64,000 nt of DNA. It comes from Gymnopilus junonius (taxonomy: Eukaryota; Basidiomycota; Agaricomycetes; Agaricales; Galerinaceae). Where the stretch lies: assembly GCA_015501075.1 (NCBI GenBank), contig JADNYJ010000114.1, forward strand, positions 1 to 64,000. Reading direction: 5' to 3'. The notes beneath the pieces were generated by a model. That model saw only the letters and a program-made list of their open reading frames with translations. It did no database searches and was not told the DNA's origin. Both the position numbers and the translations under genes were made by a program. Shown here piece after piece: positions 23,522 through 33,826 of this stretch (positions are counted from its first letter, which is position 1; each line of letters starts with the position of its first letter).

Positions 23522-24051
23522 ATGCACAGCACCATGCTGACCGGTGCATTTCTCACCATCTTTCTGGCCCTTTCTCTCTCGGCCAGCGGAAATGTCGTTA
23601 CCAGACAGATCCTGGATCCGTGTACTGGCGGAGAACTCGAATGCTGCTCTAGTGTTTTAGATGTGAGTTCCATCTGCAAATCATGCGCTACTGATTCTTC
23701 CACAGCCAATTCTAATCACATTCGCTCAGGTGTCGACAGCTTCAACAATACTCGGTCTCCTCGGAATTCCCGTGCCTACTGATCTTACTGGCCTTGTTGG
23801 TTGTACGTACCATTAATATATTGACCTGACTTACGACAATACTGATACTGAGTTAGTTGGGTGCACTCCCGTCCCTTCCATCCTTGGACTCCCAATTGGT
23901 AGTTGCTCGAATCAACTTGAATGCTGCACAACCCCAGCCACATCTGTGAGTCGTTTTCTCGCCGTGTTCAGTATGATAGAACTTGACGTTAACAACCTTT
24001 TTACAGCCCGGCATCGCGTTTGGATGCACTCCCGTGACGAGCAGTATATAG
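23522..24051 (+). CDS. Class I hydrophobin
   Basis: Hydrophobins are small secreted proteins that assemble into amphipathic films on aerial hyphae and fruit bodies. Four exons join in frame: 23522-23662, 23730-23802, 23857-23945 and 24007-24051, all with GT...AG introns. The N-terminus is a signal peptide (GAFLTIFLALSLSASG) followed by a VVTRQ processing region. The eight cysteines follow C-X6-CC-X31-C-X13-C-X5-CC-X12-C, the class I pattern (PCTGGELECC, GCTP, SCSNQLECC, FGCTPV). The product is about 115 residues and appears intact. It lies head-to-tail with a second hydrophobin 0.6 kb downstream and shares its exon structure, so the pair is a tandem duplicate. Confidence 0.92.
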
Positions 24052-24399
24052 CTTTGTATTCGCGAATGTGAATTTGAACATCAATTTGCAATTCCAAGAT
24101 GCGTGGGATTCCAACGGGAATTGCTCGACGCGATGGCCATGATGGTAAGACAGGACATAAGATCCTAATCTTGCCCATGCGACTGATGTGTTGCGAAGCC
24201 TACTGCTGATTCTCATCAGAGCTGTTTTCTGCTTTCCTTTCGCCACCCTCCGTATGCTCAGGATTCTTTTTCAAGATGTTTCCCTGTATTATTACGAGAT
24301 ATGATCTATGGAATACAGGTACGCTGACGCTGGTAGACTTTTCTGGAGTAAATATCTCTCAGATAGCTGCACGTGTAGTCCCAAATTCCGAGGTTCGTA

Positions 24400-24421
24400 C
24401 TCATGCGATGTCCGTCGTGGA
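24400..24421 (+). promoter_or_regulatory. Shared hydrophobin upstream element, copy 2
   Basis: Same 22-base segment as at 23313-23334 (20 of 22 identical), 222 bases upstream of the second hydrophobin start codon. Confidence 0.5.
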
Positions 24422-24561
24422 GGGCAAAGGTCAATCCAAACTGCGATGCATCGGGATTCTGGCTGTTTATAGGTCTATAAGTTAATCTATGACGTTGGTT
24501 GAGACCAGGAACTTACGAAATCGAAGGAAATCGATCACTTCGTTCTGGGCAATGCGAGACT

Positions 24562-24570
24562 TATAAAAGA
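24562..24570 (+). promoter_or_regulatory. TATA box of second hydrophobin
   Basis: TATAAAAGA about 80 bases upstream of the ATG at 24643. The first hydrophobin has a weaker GTATAAG at about 23445 in a similar position. Confidence 0.55.
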
Positions 24571-24642
24571 CGACACTCATTTTCATTGAATTGTGCAGTT
24601 CTTCCCTGTTTCAAGGATCAGAGCTCTGAAGTCACTATCGCT

Positions 24643-25139
24643 ATGCTTTCTAGTGCATTTTTCGCTGCTCTATTTATCTTTCCTCTGTTTGCTAGCGGAA
24701 GCTTTGTTCCGAGGCAAATAAATCTGTGCGTCGACGGAGATGCGGAATGCTGTACAAATGTCGTCGATGTGAGTGTCTTCCAAGAATTGACCTCCTCCGC
24801 AATTTCTCAAATAACTAAGCACTAAACGTACAATTAGTTAGCTGAAGCTACAGCATTACTCGACCTACTCGGGATCCCGATCCCCCCTGACCTTACTGGA
24901 ATGGTTGGAGGTAAGCCACGGCGAATGTGACCATATTTAAGAGAATGCTTACCACCAACTAGTTGGGTGCACTGCTGAAACTTCCATCTTACCTACTTGT
25001 TCGGGTTCGAGTCAGCTTGTATGCTGCACAGACACGTCCGTTGTGAGTTTTTTTCACTCAATATTTTTGGCACATTGGGTATAACCGTTCCTTGTGGCAG
25101 CCCGGTGTTGGGTTGGGATGTCAACCTTTTCCTCTGTAG
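24643..25139 (+). CDS. Class I hydrophobin
   Basis: Paralog of the hydrophobin at 23522 with the same four-exon structure: 24643-24768, 24838-24910, 24963-25042 and 25101-25139. The signal peptide (SSAFFAALFIFPLFASG) is followed by SFVPRQ. The cysteines follow C-X6-CC-X31-C-X9-C-X7-CC-X11-C. It shares the central LLGIP-P-DLTG segment with its neighbour but has a shorter C4-C5 loop, which in hydrophobins affects surface assembly. Complete, about 105 residues. Confidence 0.92.
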
Positions 25140-26041
25140 TTAGCTCGTACGACTGTTGTATGAACAATTCTCATAGCAGTTATGTTATCTCATTTCAGCC
25201 ATCTCACACGACGCGCAGGACCGCAGGTCCACCGCGTGCGGGATTATCACGTGCTGTGAACTTCGTCAATACAAATTCAAGTTGTCGTTCGACTAGGCTC
25301 CTTTCTGTACTCTTCTACTCACTGACGACAGCGTACTCCCTGCGGTTACGGGTGCGCGCTCTTGTCTTGGGACTTCCACGCAAAAACTGTAACCGCTTTG
25401 GTTGGCGAGAAAGCTATTTACGGCTTTGATTTAGGGGATCTACAGTCATCGTTTACAGGTTTGGTGTAAACGAGATTCCACTTGCCCTTGTCTAGTGCTC
25501 CTAAGTCGGCCCTTGCATATTCACTGCCTTTCAGTCTGACTCTAGACCTCGTTTAACTAGGAGATCACTACATTATTCCCCATGTATCACCAAACTCCAT
25601 CACTTACTTCCTATTCTTTCGTCTTTTTGCATGCTGTTGGCACCCGCCATCTTAGTTCTGTACTTCTTGCATCCTGTGAAATTATTCAGGCATATATTAA
25701 AGGGGCCTGGGATTCAGAGGCCTTTCTGGGATATCTGCCCCATTTTTCTGGGGTGTACCCCAATTTTTTCTACTTCTATCATGTCCTTTATTCTTCCTTT
25801 TTTTATGCGTCACTTCAGTTATCTTATTCATCGAGCTAGAATATCATTCGTTGAGATAGAAAATTTGCTGACATTCTACTACTATTTTTTTCGATCAGAG
25901 TAAGCTGATTTTCCCTTTAGAGTGTACCTTGATGCTGACTACGTAGTCCAGCAGGTAAGCACTGATTGGTGGCCGATGTTTGTGAGGATGATATGCAATT
26001 CATCAGCTTCTATTAGTGCAGGGTTTGTTAATATGATGTTA
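25140..26041. other. Intergenic, no gene seen
   Basis: The frames at 25094-25429 and 25582-25903 overlap the hydrophobin end or consist of low-complexity Phe/Tyr/Ser codons; no gene is supported. Confidence 0.4.
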
Positions 26042-26990
26042 TTAACAGAGCGTCTTCAAGTAGTCGTGCAGGGCTTCATAGTCGTTGTGAACGAGTTGAG
26101 AGGCAACGCTACCGGTGTCCGTGTATATTATGGTAGAATGCTCCTCGAAGAATTGAATATGCGGAATTGTTTGAGCAGGATATCTGCCGGGGGAAGATAA
26201 ATCCCTTAAGAGGGGATAATATACCTTGACAGTTGAATATTTCCCGTTTTCGAGGATTCCCGTGGCGTCTGCACAGTTGAAGAACAAATATGCATCGAGC
26301 GCGGATTCCTGGACTCGAGAAAATCCAAAGTGGTAGCCAAAATGGAGGTGGCAGAGTCCAGCAATTCGGATGGTGGGGTGCTGGGCAAGCATTAGGAGGG
26401 TCTCCATCTCGTTCTCATACAGAAGAACTTTGATAATGTCTGCGAGTTCTCCTAGACCCAACAAAGAGTGCGGCAGCATCCAGTATTCGATGCGCTGATT
26501 CCGTGTATTGAGGTACCGTGGATATCTTTCTCTCAGTGTGTCGGAAAATATGTTCCCAGTCATAATTGGTGTGAAGATGGTAGGGTACTTTCTTCGTTCC
26601 GTTTCCGAGAAAGTACGAATTGCGTTGATAAACTTCTTGGAGAAGTGCTCCACTTCCTTAGGCGCGCTTGGCCTTTCTTTGCTGATGAGGCCTGTAAAGG
26701 GCGGTGTGTAGCGTGTGTCGGAAGAGACGAACCTAAAGTTGGTCGAGATTATATCCCAAGGAATATTATGCCCTTGGTGCATACTGCTGGATCTGGCGAG
26801 GGTGCTGAAACTTGAATGAACGTTGATCGAATACAAGGTTAGATGTTATTGACTTACTTATTATTGAGGAAGCTTCTGATGTCAATGTAGGCACTGTGTT
26901 CGCGTCATGGTCGACTTCAAGCAGAGTCAGGACCTAAGTCATCCTAAGATGTCTGTGACACTACGGTCCCGAAAGGATGCTGATGACTCC
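26042..26990 (-). CDS. Orphan gene, copy A of a tandem duplicate
   Basis: Not recognised. The main exon (26810-26042) encodes about 256 residues with features such as MHQGHNIPWDIISTNFRFVS, PPFTGLISKERP, YEMETLLMLAQHP-type helices and FGYHFGFSRVQESALDAYLF. A 47-base intron (26857-26811, GTAAGT...AAG) joins it in frame to an upstream exon ending RSFLNN. That upstream exon has a one-base difference from copy B and an in-frame stop, so the N-terminus is unresolved. No signal peptide or membrane span. The closest sequence seen is copy B, 1.3 kb away on the same strand; their similarity through intron and upstream sequence shows a recent tandem duplication. Function unknown. Confidence 0.5.
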
Positions 26991-27316
26991 ATGGCTCTCG
27001 GTCCACAGCGTGGTGCCAACATAAGTGCATCAATGTTCATCTATTCTAAGCAAAAAGCTTTTTTTGGCCCTACCACTTTGAGCTCAGGGAGCTGGCATCA
27101 CACGTCTTGGTCGACATCATCGCGAGTAAGGCTTTCAATTTTCAATGAGAGAATCTCTACTATTATTTCTTGGATATAAAGCTTACTCCTTTTCTTATAG
27201 CCGGAGCGTTCTGTTTGCCTCTTCATCCTGTCCAATTGACACTGGCAAACAGCCCTTCTACTACTCGCCACTCCGCTCCAGCTCATTTTTACTAGACATC
27301 TCATCTCCCTTTTTAC

Positions 27317-28150
27317 TTAGAATTTCAAGAAGCTTACCTCGTCACAGTCACCTGGGTCAGATAAGTCCTCTAAGAGCGGGTAATATCCATTTATAGTCGA
27401 ATATTTCCCGTTTTCGATGATTTCGGTGGCTTCTGCACAGTTGAAAAATAAGTAGGCATCGAGCGCGGATTCCTGGTCTCGAGAAAATCCAAAGTGGTAG
27501 CCCCAATGGAAGTTGCGAAGCTCAGAAATCCGAATAATAGGGTGCTGGGCAAGCATTAAGAGGGTCTCCATTTCGTTCTCGTACAAAAGAACTTTAATAA
27601 CGTCTGCCAGCTTTCCACGGCCGGAAGTGGCATGCGGCAGCATCCAGTAATGAATACGTTGATTTCGCGTATTGAGATACTCTGGGTACTTTCTCGCAGG
27701 GTGTCAGAGAATACGTTCCCAGTCATGATTGATGTGAAGGTGGCAGGGTACTTTCTTCGTTCCGTTTCCAAGAAAGTACGAATTGCAGTGATAAACTTCT
27801 TGGCGACTCAGAAGTGTTCCACTTTCTTAGGAGCGGTGGGCTTATCTTTGCTGACCAGGCCTGTAAAGGGCGGTGTATAGCTTGTGTCGGAAGAGACGAA
27901 TTTGAAGTTAGTTGAGATGATATCCCAAGGAATATTATTCCCTTGGTGCATACTACTGGAACTGGCAAGGACATGGAAACCTGAATGAAATTGATTGAAC
28001 ACCGGACCAGATGCTATGAACTTACTCTAGAATTGAGGACACTTCTGAGCTTTATGTGGGCACTGCGTTTTGCGTCCTGGTGGAATTCAAGCAGTCGGGA
28101 CCCAAGTCATCCAAAGATTTTTTTGGTGACGCTACGGTCCCGAAAGGGTG
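27317..28150 (-). pseudogene. Orphan gene, copy B, broken
   Basis: Clearly homologous to the gene at 26042-26990 over its length, including the same intron position (GTAAGT near 28027, acceptor near 27982). It is broken by a 6-base insertion near 27806 that creates an in-frame TGA, by a frame change near 27700 (one base missing from an A run), and by a different, truncated C-terminus after PGDCDEVSF. Conserved blocks are HQGNNIPWDIISTNFKFVSS and GYHFGFSRDQESALDAYLFF. Probably a pseudogene copy. Confidence 0.65.
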
Positions 28151-29699
28151 CTCATGCATTGATGGGCCATGCCGACCGGCTGTCGGTCTACGGCGTGGGA
28201 ACGACATAAAATTCCAGTTCCGCTTGCCTCCGTACGCCTCCCAGCGTCGTCTTCTGCTTTTGTGCCACATTTCCCACTTGTAGGAACCAGTTTATGGCGG
28301 CGATTTAGGCGCTCTAACTAATACACTACATTTTCTACAACTTCCTTTGAAACCTGGTAAAGTTCTTCTGCCCTGACGACTCGCTGTGTTACTGACGAGA
28401 CCTTGCTCATTTACAGAAACCGCCTTTGGAACTATGGGCACAGAGTCCTGAAGACATAAGCGGATGCTGAACGTGGGGCGATGATTATAGTGTTAGGTTC
28501 GTTCATCTGAAATGAACCCCGTCTTGACCAGTGAGTTATGGCACCTATACTTTTTTTTTCGGAGCAATGTCCTTCATGACACCATGCATTTTCTTCTGCA
28601 TTTTGAGGCCTTCTGTCGTCTTCAAAACGTAGGACTTCTGTTACCTTCAAACACATCCACACAATCTCTGTCAACAATCGCCCCTCGCCCCTACATTGCA
28701 ACTCTCGGAGTGTCGTATTGTACCGATTCCTTTAATCTCAACGCCGGCTACAAAGTTTGTCTTGACGCATGGCCTATTCACTGTTACTCTCTCAATTGCA
28801 GTACGATGGATGCACCATACTCGCCAACATTAAGACCGGATTCTTATGGATGTATGTCCTAACCTCTGTTTATGTATGCTGCAATCGTTCACTCTTTTCT
28901 GCACCATTCAATTTTTGGGCGACAGCTACGCGCTTTCTGCTTCCAGATCTCTCTCCATTTGCATGCCCGAATTATTACCTGCTGCGATTCAATGTCTTAT
29001 TTTTCCCTGGAACCTTATCCGCGTTTTACCACCTACTTGGGATTTGTTGAGATATCAACTCCAGACGACGTTCCAAGAATGGCTGAGTTTACGTACAGCC
29101 ATCTTCTTTTCTTTCTATGTGGCGATCTTCATTTTATTGGATAGGGTCATCTATGACTGCATGGTCGCCTTCCTCGCCTTCTTTCCGTTTTCATTCACTC
29201 TCGCCTCTTGGGCCTCGTGACGGATTTTATTGCTTCATTCGACATTCCGTTTTCTGAACGGCGAATTCTCCGGGTGTTAACTGCATGGCAGGAACATCAT
29301 CCCTTGCGTCGAAAGGTGCACCTTTCTAGAGGGATAATCAGATGTCAATCCGACTTGTAGGCGGTCGAGTCCTTTTATGCTGGAAAGGTCGATCCCCCTT
29401 GGAATGAAAAGAGAGGGTCTGAGCCTTTTTGGCGCGGAGTGGGATGGTTACCTTGATGGGCACAGATGATAATCTATGTACAACCTTTTCAAGGCTCTTA
29501 TTGTTGGTTGCATTGGCTACGAGAATGGTTAACGTCCTTCCTACATATGCACTTGCCGAATGATTAACCGTTCCAACCTGTCAAATTGATTGAGCCTCCA
29601 AAACCCTTCGACAGTGCGATGATTGGAGAAACGTAGGTGCCTTTGCATTCATTGCGACTCAATTGTTTTCATAACTTAAATTTAGGCTGCGTAAGAGAG
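28151..29699. other. Intergenic, no gene supported
   Basis: The frames at 28512-29220 are Phe/Leu/Cys-rich readings of pyrimidine-rich sequence with no motif; no gene model was found. Confidence 0.4.
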
Positions 29700-30335
29700 C
29701 ATGTTACCTGACTGTTACGAGCTCGAGCAGGTGCGGCCGCCGCCCGCAGAGGCCCGGCAACTGCCGACCTCCTTACTTGCGGTTTGCTGGTGCCAGAATT
29801 CTTGCGACGCATTCTTCCCGCCGTCTTTTTGCTCTTCATTTGTAAATTCTGATAGGTTCATCCCTAAATTGAAACTTCCAGCTCTGGAAACCTTCTGAAT
29901 ACTGCTTACTGGATGCTTATCAACAGCTTGCACCGTTGCATTTGGACTCAGTACCTGTGGACATGGATATGTCCGATTGCAATTACAAGGCTGTGTCTGT
30001 CAACGGTTCCGAACAGCATCTCTTAACTTCGTTCATACTTTCTCATGCCTATCTTGAACTGGTTAATCTTAGTTCTGACCCTGCTTTTACGTTGCTCGAG
30101 CCTTTCTCAATCTCCCTCGATAACCCTTTCTGCCGTCGGTTACAGGCTGAGCGACTTCTCTTCAGGCAGTCCTATTTACGAAAGCTTGACACCAATAATG
30201 GAAGCAGCTTCTTGGGAGGCGAAATGGGTAAGATTCTCACTCCAGTATACGTAAAGAAGCACCCCACTCTCCCTTTGTTTGAGTCGGGTTTCCAGCTCGA
30301 CACAGAATGATTGTTGTGAGAATAGTTTTGGCCGG

Positions 30336-30344
30336 TATAAAAGG
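30336..30344 (+). promoter_or_regulatory. TATA box of P450 copy 1
   Basis: TATAAAAGG 40 bases upstream of the ATG at 30384; the equivalent box in copy 2 is at 33782-33789. Confidence 0.6.
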
Positions 30345-30383
30345 AACGAGATTCCCTCCCTTCCAGATTGATAACGACAAAAG

Positions 30384-32497
30384 ATGCCTACATTTCTCTA
30401 TGTCGTCGCTTTCCTCCTGTTCGGCTGGTTCATGAAGAAGTTGGCCGATTCGTCCTCCGACAATAGGCGAAGTGCCCCGTATCCACCTGGACCCAAACCC
30501 AAGCCCGTTATTGGAAATGCTCTCGATTTTCCGAAAACTAATGCACATGAAGTCTACGTCAAATGGGGAAAGAAATATCGAAGTGTGTTTATATCAAACC
30601 TATGTATTCCCTTCTCCTGATGGGTTCGCAGGTGACTTCGTTTATGGATCAGCTTTTGGGAACAAGATACTAATCCTCAATAAGCTTGAAGATGCAGACG
30701 AACTACTTGAACAACGTGCAAAGAAATATTCAAGTAGGCCATTAATACCGACAACAGAATTGTGAGTTACGCGGCTATACTACTGCTTCTGGTATTGACA
30801 TATTCCGAGTTAGGATGGGTTGGGACTCTTGGAATTTTGCTCTCTTTCCATATGGGAAGACATGGAGGTTCCATAGGCAGATAAGCCAGCAGAACTTTCG
30901 CTCTGAAGCAGCTGTCGGTTATCAGCCACTCATGCTGAAGAAAGCCCATGAGATGTGCAACCGATTACTTCTGGATTCGACTAACTTTGAGCAGCATAAT
31001 AAAATGTATGTACAGTGCGCACTTTCTTCTATTCAGTCACTGAATCTCCCTGCAGGTTATCTATATCAATGACGATGATGGCAATGTATGGCTATGAGGT
31101 CAAGTCTTTCGACGATCCATGTATTGCTGCTGCGACCGAAAGCACGACACTTAGCGCTCCCTTACTGTATCCAGGAGCAACGTTGGTCAATGTTATTCCA
31201 GGGCTCGCAAAAATGCCCATACCTACTTGGTTTCCTGGCGCGAAAACATGGAAGATGGCAACAAGGGTACGGGATTTGGGTAAAATAGCCGAACGAATTC
31301 CCTTTGAATTCGTCAAGGAAAGCATTGTGAGTATGACATGGTTCTTGTTTTGTGAGAAAGCTCTAATCAAATTATGAATCTTAATGTTAGGCACAAGGAA
31401 CGGCGTGATTCCGTTTGTCAAATTCTTAGAAAGGAGGAATTAGGTGCGTCTGAGAAGAGGAGAGAGCCTTACGAGATATAGCAACAACGGTCTACAGCGG
31501 TAAGCGGTTCATATCGATCTCGGACGAATGGCTAATTTCTGGCCACAGCTGCCTCCGACACGGTAATCTCTCCATTGCTGCATTTGCGTCGACATTAACC
31601 TCGATTTTGCTAGACTATATCTGCCACTCAATCATTCTTCTATCTAATGGCAGTTAATCCTGAGGTTCAGAGAAAAGCCCAAGCCGAAATAGACCGCGTT
31701 GTTGGTCATAGCCGGCTCCCTGACTTCGGTGATCGCCCCGTCCTTCCATATCTTGAAGCAATCTATCGCGAGCTCCTGCGATTTGCTCCTCCACTTCCAT
31801 TAGGCGTACCGCATGCGACTACAGAGGACGATTTTACAAGGGATACTTTATTCCTAAAGGTATTAATCTTATAATTATTTAACTAAATTCTCCTGACACC
31901 TCGGAAGGTACCGTTGTTTTCAGTAATATTTGGTATGGTCTTCTCGATCAGAGGAATGCACTGCATATCAACTCAATTGGACAGGGCAATGACGCGGACG
32001 AGGATTTATACAAAGAACCCTCAAGTTTAGACCAGAAAGGTTCCTTGACAAAAGTGGGAACATAGACAATAATAGCCGGATTCTGTCCTATGGATTCGGA
32101 CGTAGGTAAGTGTTTATTTATCGTCTTATGCAAGGGAGAATTCCAAACTGACCAAATGTGAAGAATATGTGTTGGTAAATATATGGCCAGCTCTACAGTA
32201 AGTCTTAGCTTCCGGATCGACATGCTTGTTCTAACTAGGGGACAGATGTGGATCATTGTAGCGTCAGTCCTCGCATGTTTCACTATCGAGAAAGCCAAAG
32301 ATGATAGTGGCAATGAAATTGAAATTCCTGATGACTATGACGATCTTGGAGCGTTATTGTGAGTTATTATCTGGTTGCTCAAGCTATCTTGATTGACGAC
32401 ACCGTGGTACATTAGGCATAAGTCGAAATTTCGTTGTTCGTTTGTGCCTCGATCAACACTAACCAAACAACTCCTTACCGAACAAAATGATCCTTAG
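30384..32497 (+). pseudogene. Cytochrome P450, copy 1, several frame breaks
   Basis: A heme monooxygenase with an N-terminal membrane anchor (FLYVVAFLLFGWFMKKL) and proline hinge (YPPGPKPKP), so an ER-bound enzyme of fungal secondary or xenobiotic metabolism. The exon pattern equals copy 2. Exons 1-4 are open (DELLEQRAKKYSSRP, YGKTWRFHRQISQQNFRS). Then exon 5 (31391-31500) is out of frame at several points, and single-base losses occur near 31833, 31995 and 32016. The ExxR motif (ELLR), the I-helix ASDTT and the heme motif YGFGRRICVG (near 32090-32170) survive. Nearly every break is one base missing from a short homopolymer, so assembly error is a real alternative to pseudogenisation. Stop TAG at 32495-32497. 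Confidence 0.8.
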
Positions 32498-32830
32498 TAG
32501 TTTTAGGCCATCCTCTGTTTACATGCTGCATTAGATTAGGCTATTAAATGTTCTGTTAGAAGTGGATCGAGTAAAGTGCGGAGTTGCAGGTAAAAACAAC
32601 TCATTCGAAAGCTCATACAGCCAACGTTCGTTCCTTGTCAAAGAGAATCGATTTACACGACTCACTGATCAAAATGTAACAGCCTCCGCAAGTTTGAGTC
32701 AAAATAATGTATAGGCGAAGCAATATATGCCTAATATAAACCTTATAGTCCCATTCATTATCAAAATTAAAACACTTGTTTTTTGAATTCGGAGATGGCG
32801 CACCTCAAACTTCAAGTTCTGGTATACTCC

Positions 32831-33319
32831 TGGTCAGAACCAACGGTTTCCTCATTTTTCTTCCTGTTAGAAAAGTCAGCCTGGATTGTACATGGGAAGC
32901 TGGAGCTCGGAGTGGCGTCGAGAAGTCGAGTCTTAACGGCAAGGAGGGATAACGAGTATTCAGATTAACATACACAGCCGGTGATGCAATCTAATCTAAA
33001 CTTATATGTAGCTCCTTATCTCTCATACTGGCCGAAGTGGCCGATCTCACCGCCACACCGTCTCTGCAGTGTTTACGATGTGAAGCATTACACTGCCTGA
33101 ACAAGAAGTATTAGACTTCGACGAAGCTGTATGATCGGCCATTTATTCCTACCCAAACCTATTTTTCTGGAGTCCCGGACTCCCAGATCGGTTAAGCCTT
33201 TTTCGATTGCAGGAACTGGGGGGGGGAGGAATGATACATGACCACGGGCTTTGGTCTTTTCGATAACTCGGGACATTAGAATTAGAATTTCAACATAGAC
33301 TTGGGCATAACAGTATCTT
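32831..33319. other. Spacer between the P450 duplication units
   Basis: No gene. Short frames only; contains a poly-G tract near 33220. Confidence 0.45.
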
Positions 33320-33781
33320 ACATCATTGTTAGCCGCGGCCGCCGCCCGGAGGTAACTAAAGCACTTATGTCTGCTGACTTTACCTCACAATTCTCGCGAG
33401 ATCTTCTTTCTACCGTCTTCTTGCTTTCCGAACTTCGAAGCATTCATGTGCAGATTTCTGACAAGTTCAGCCCTAAATTTGGACGGGCCAACTCCCAAGA
33501 CCTTCCTTCGAAAGTTGTTTACCGGCTGGTTAACAGTTGCGGTTTGCACACTCGTGAGTCGAGACTCAAGTAGTTATGTCCGATTACGATGAAAAGGATG
33601 TGTCTGTAGATGGTCCCTAACAGTGTCTGTTATCTTCGTTTGTACACATGCTTCTCATGCTTCTCATGAGCTGACGAATCTCAGTCCGGGTCCTGCTGAT
33701 ATTCTGATCGAGCCTTTCTCAACTACTTTCGACATTCAAGTTTCTTTCTGGTAGAATAGCTGTGGGAACTGTCTGTCCCAG

Positions 33782-33789
33782 TATAAAAA
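33782..33789 (+). promoter_or_regulatory. TATA box of P450 copy 2
   Basis: TATAAAAA 45 bases upstream of the ATG at 33827, matching the box of copy 1. Confidence 0.6.
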
Positions 33790-33826
33790 GGAGTGCATTT
33801 TTCTTCGACAACAATCAAGACAGAAA

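Larger units (their letters stand above)
29700..32830 (+). repeat. Segmental duplication, copy 1 (P450 unit)
   Basis: Promoter, P450 gene and 3' flank resemble 33320-36400. The offset is exactly 3443 bases from the ATG to about 31380, then shifts. Both copies contain GCGGCCGCCGCCCG upstream (29733-29746; 33335-33348) and a TTCGGAGAT-GCGCA segment downstream (about 32790; about 36310). Confidence 0.8.

Noticed and set aside
25582..25903. Hydrophobic ORFs after the second hydrophobin
   Set aside because: Low-complexity, two overlapping frames, no motif.
28512..29220. Frames of 90-124 codons with hydrophobic sequence
   Set aside because: Cys/Phe/Leu-rich readings in all plus frames of a T/C-rich tract; no gene model.
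29936..30310. A 124-codon plus-strand frame upstream of P450 copy 1
   Set aside because: It lies in the duplicated promoter; the homologous stretch in copy 2 is not open in that frame.
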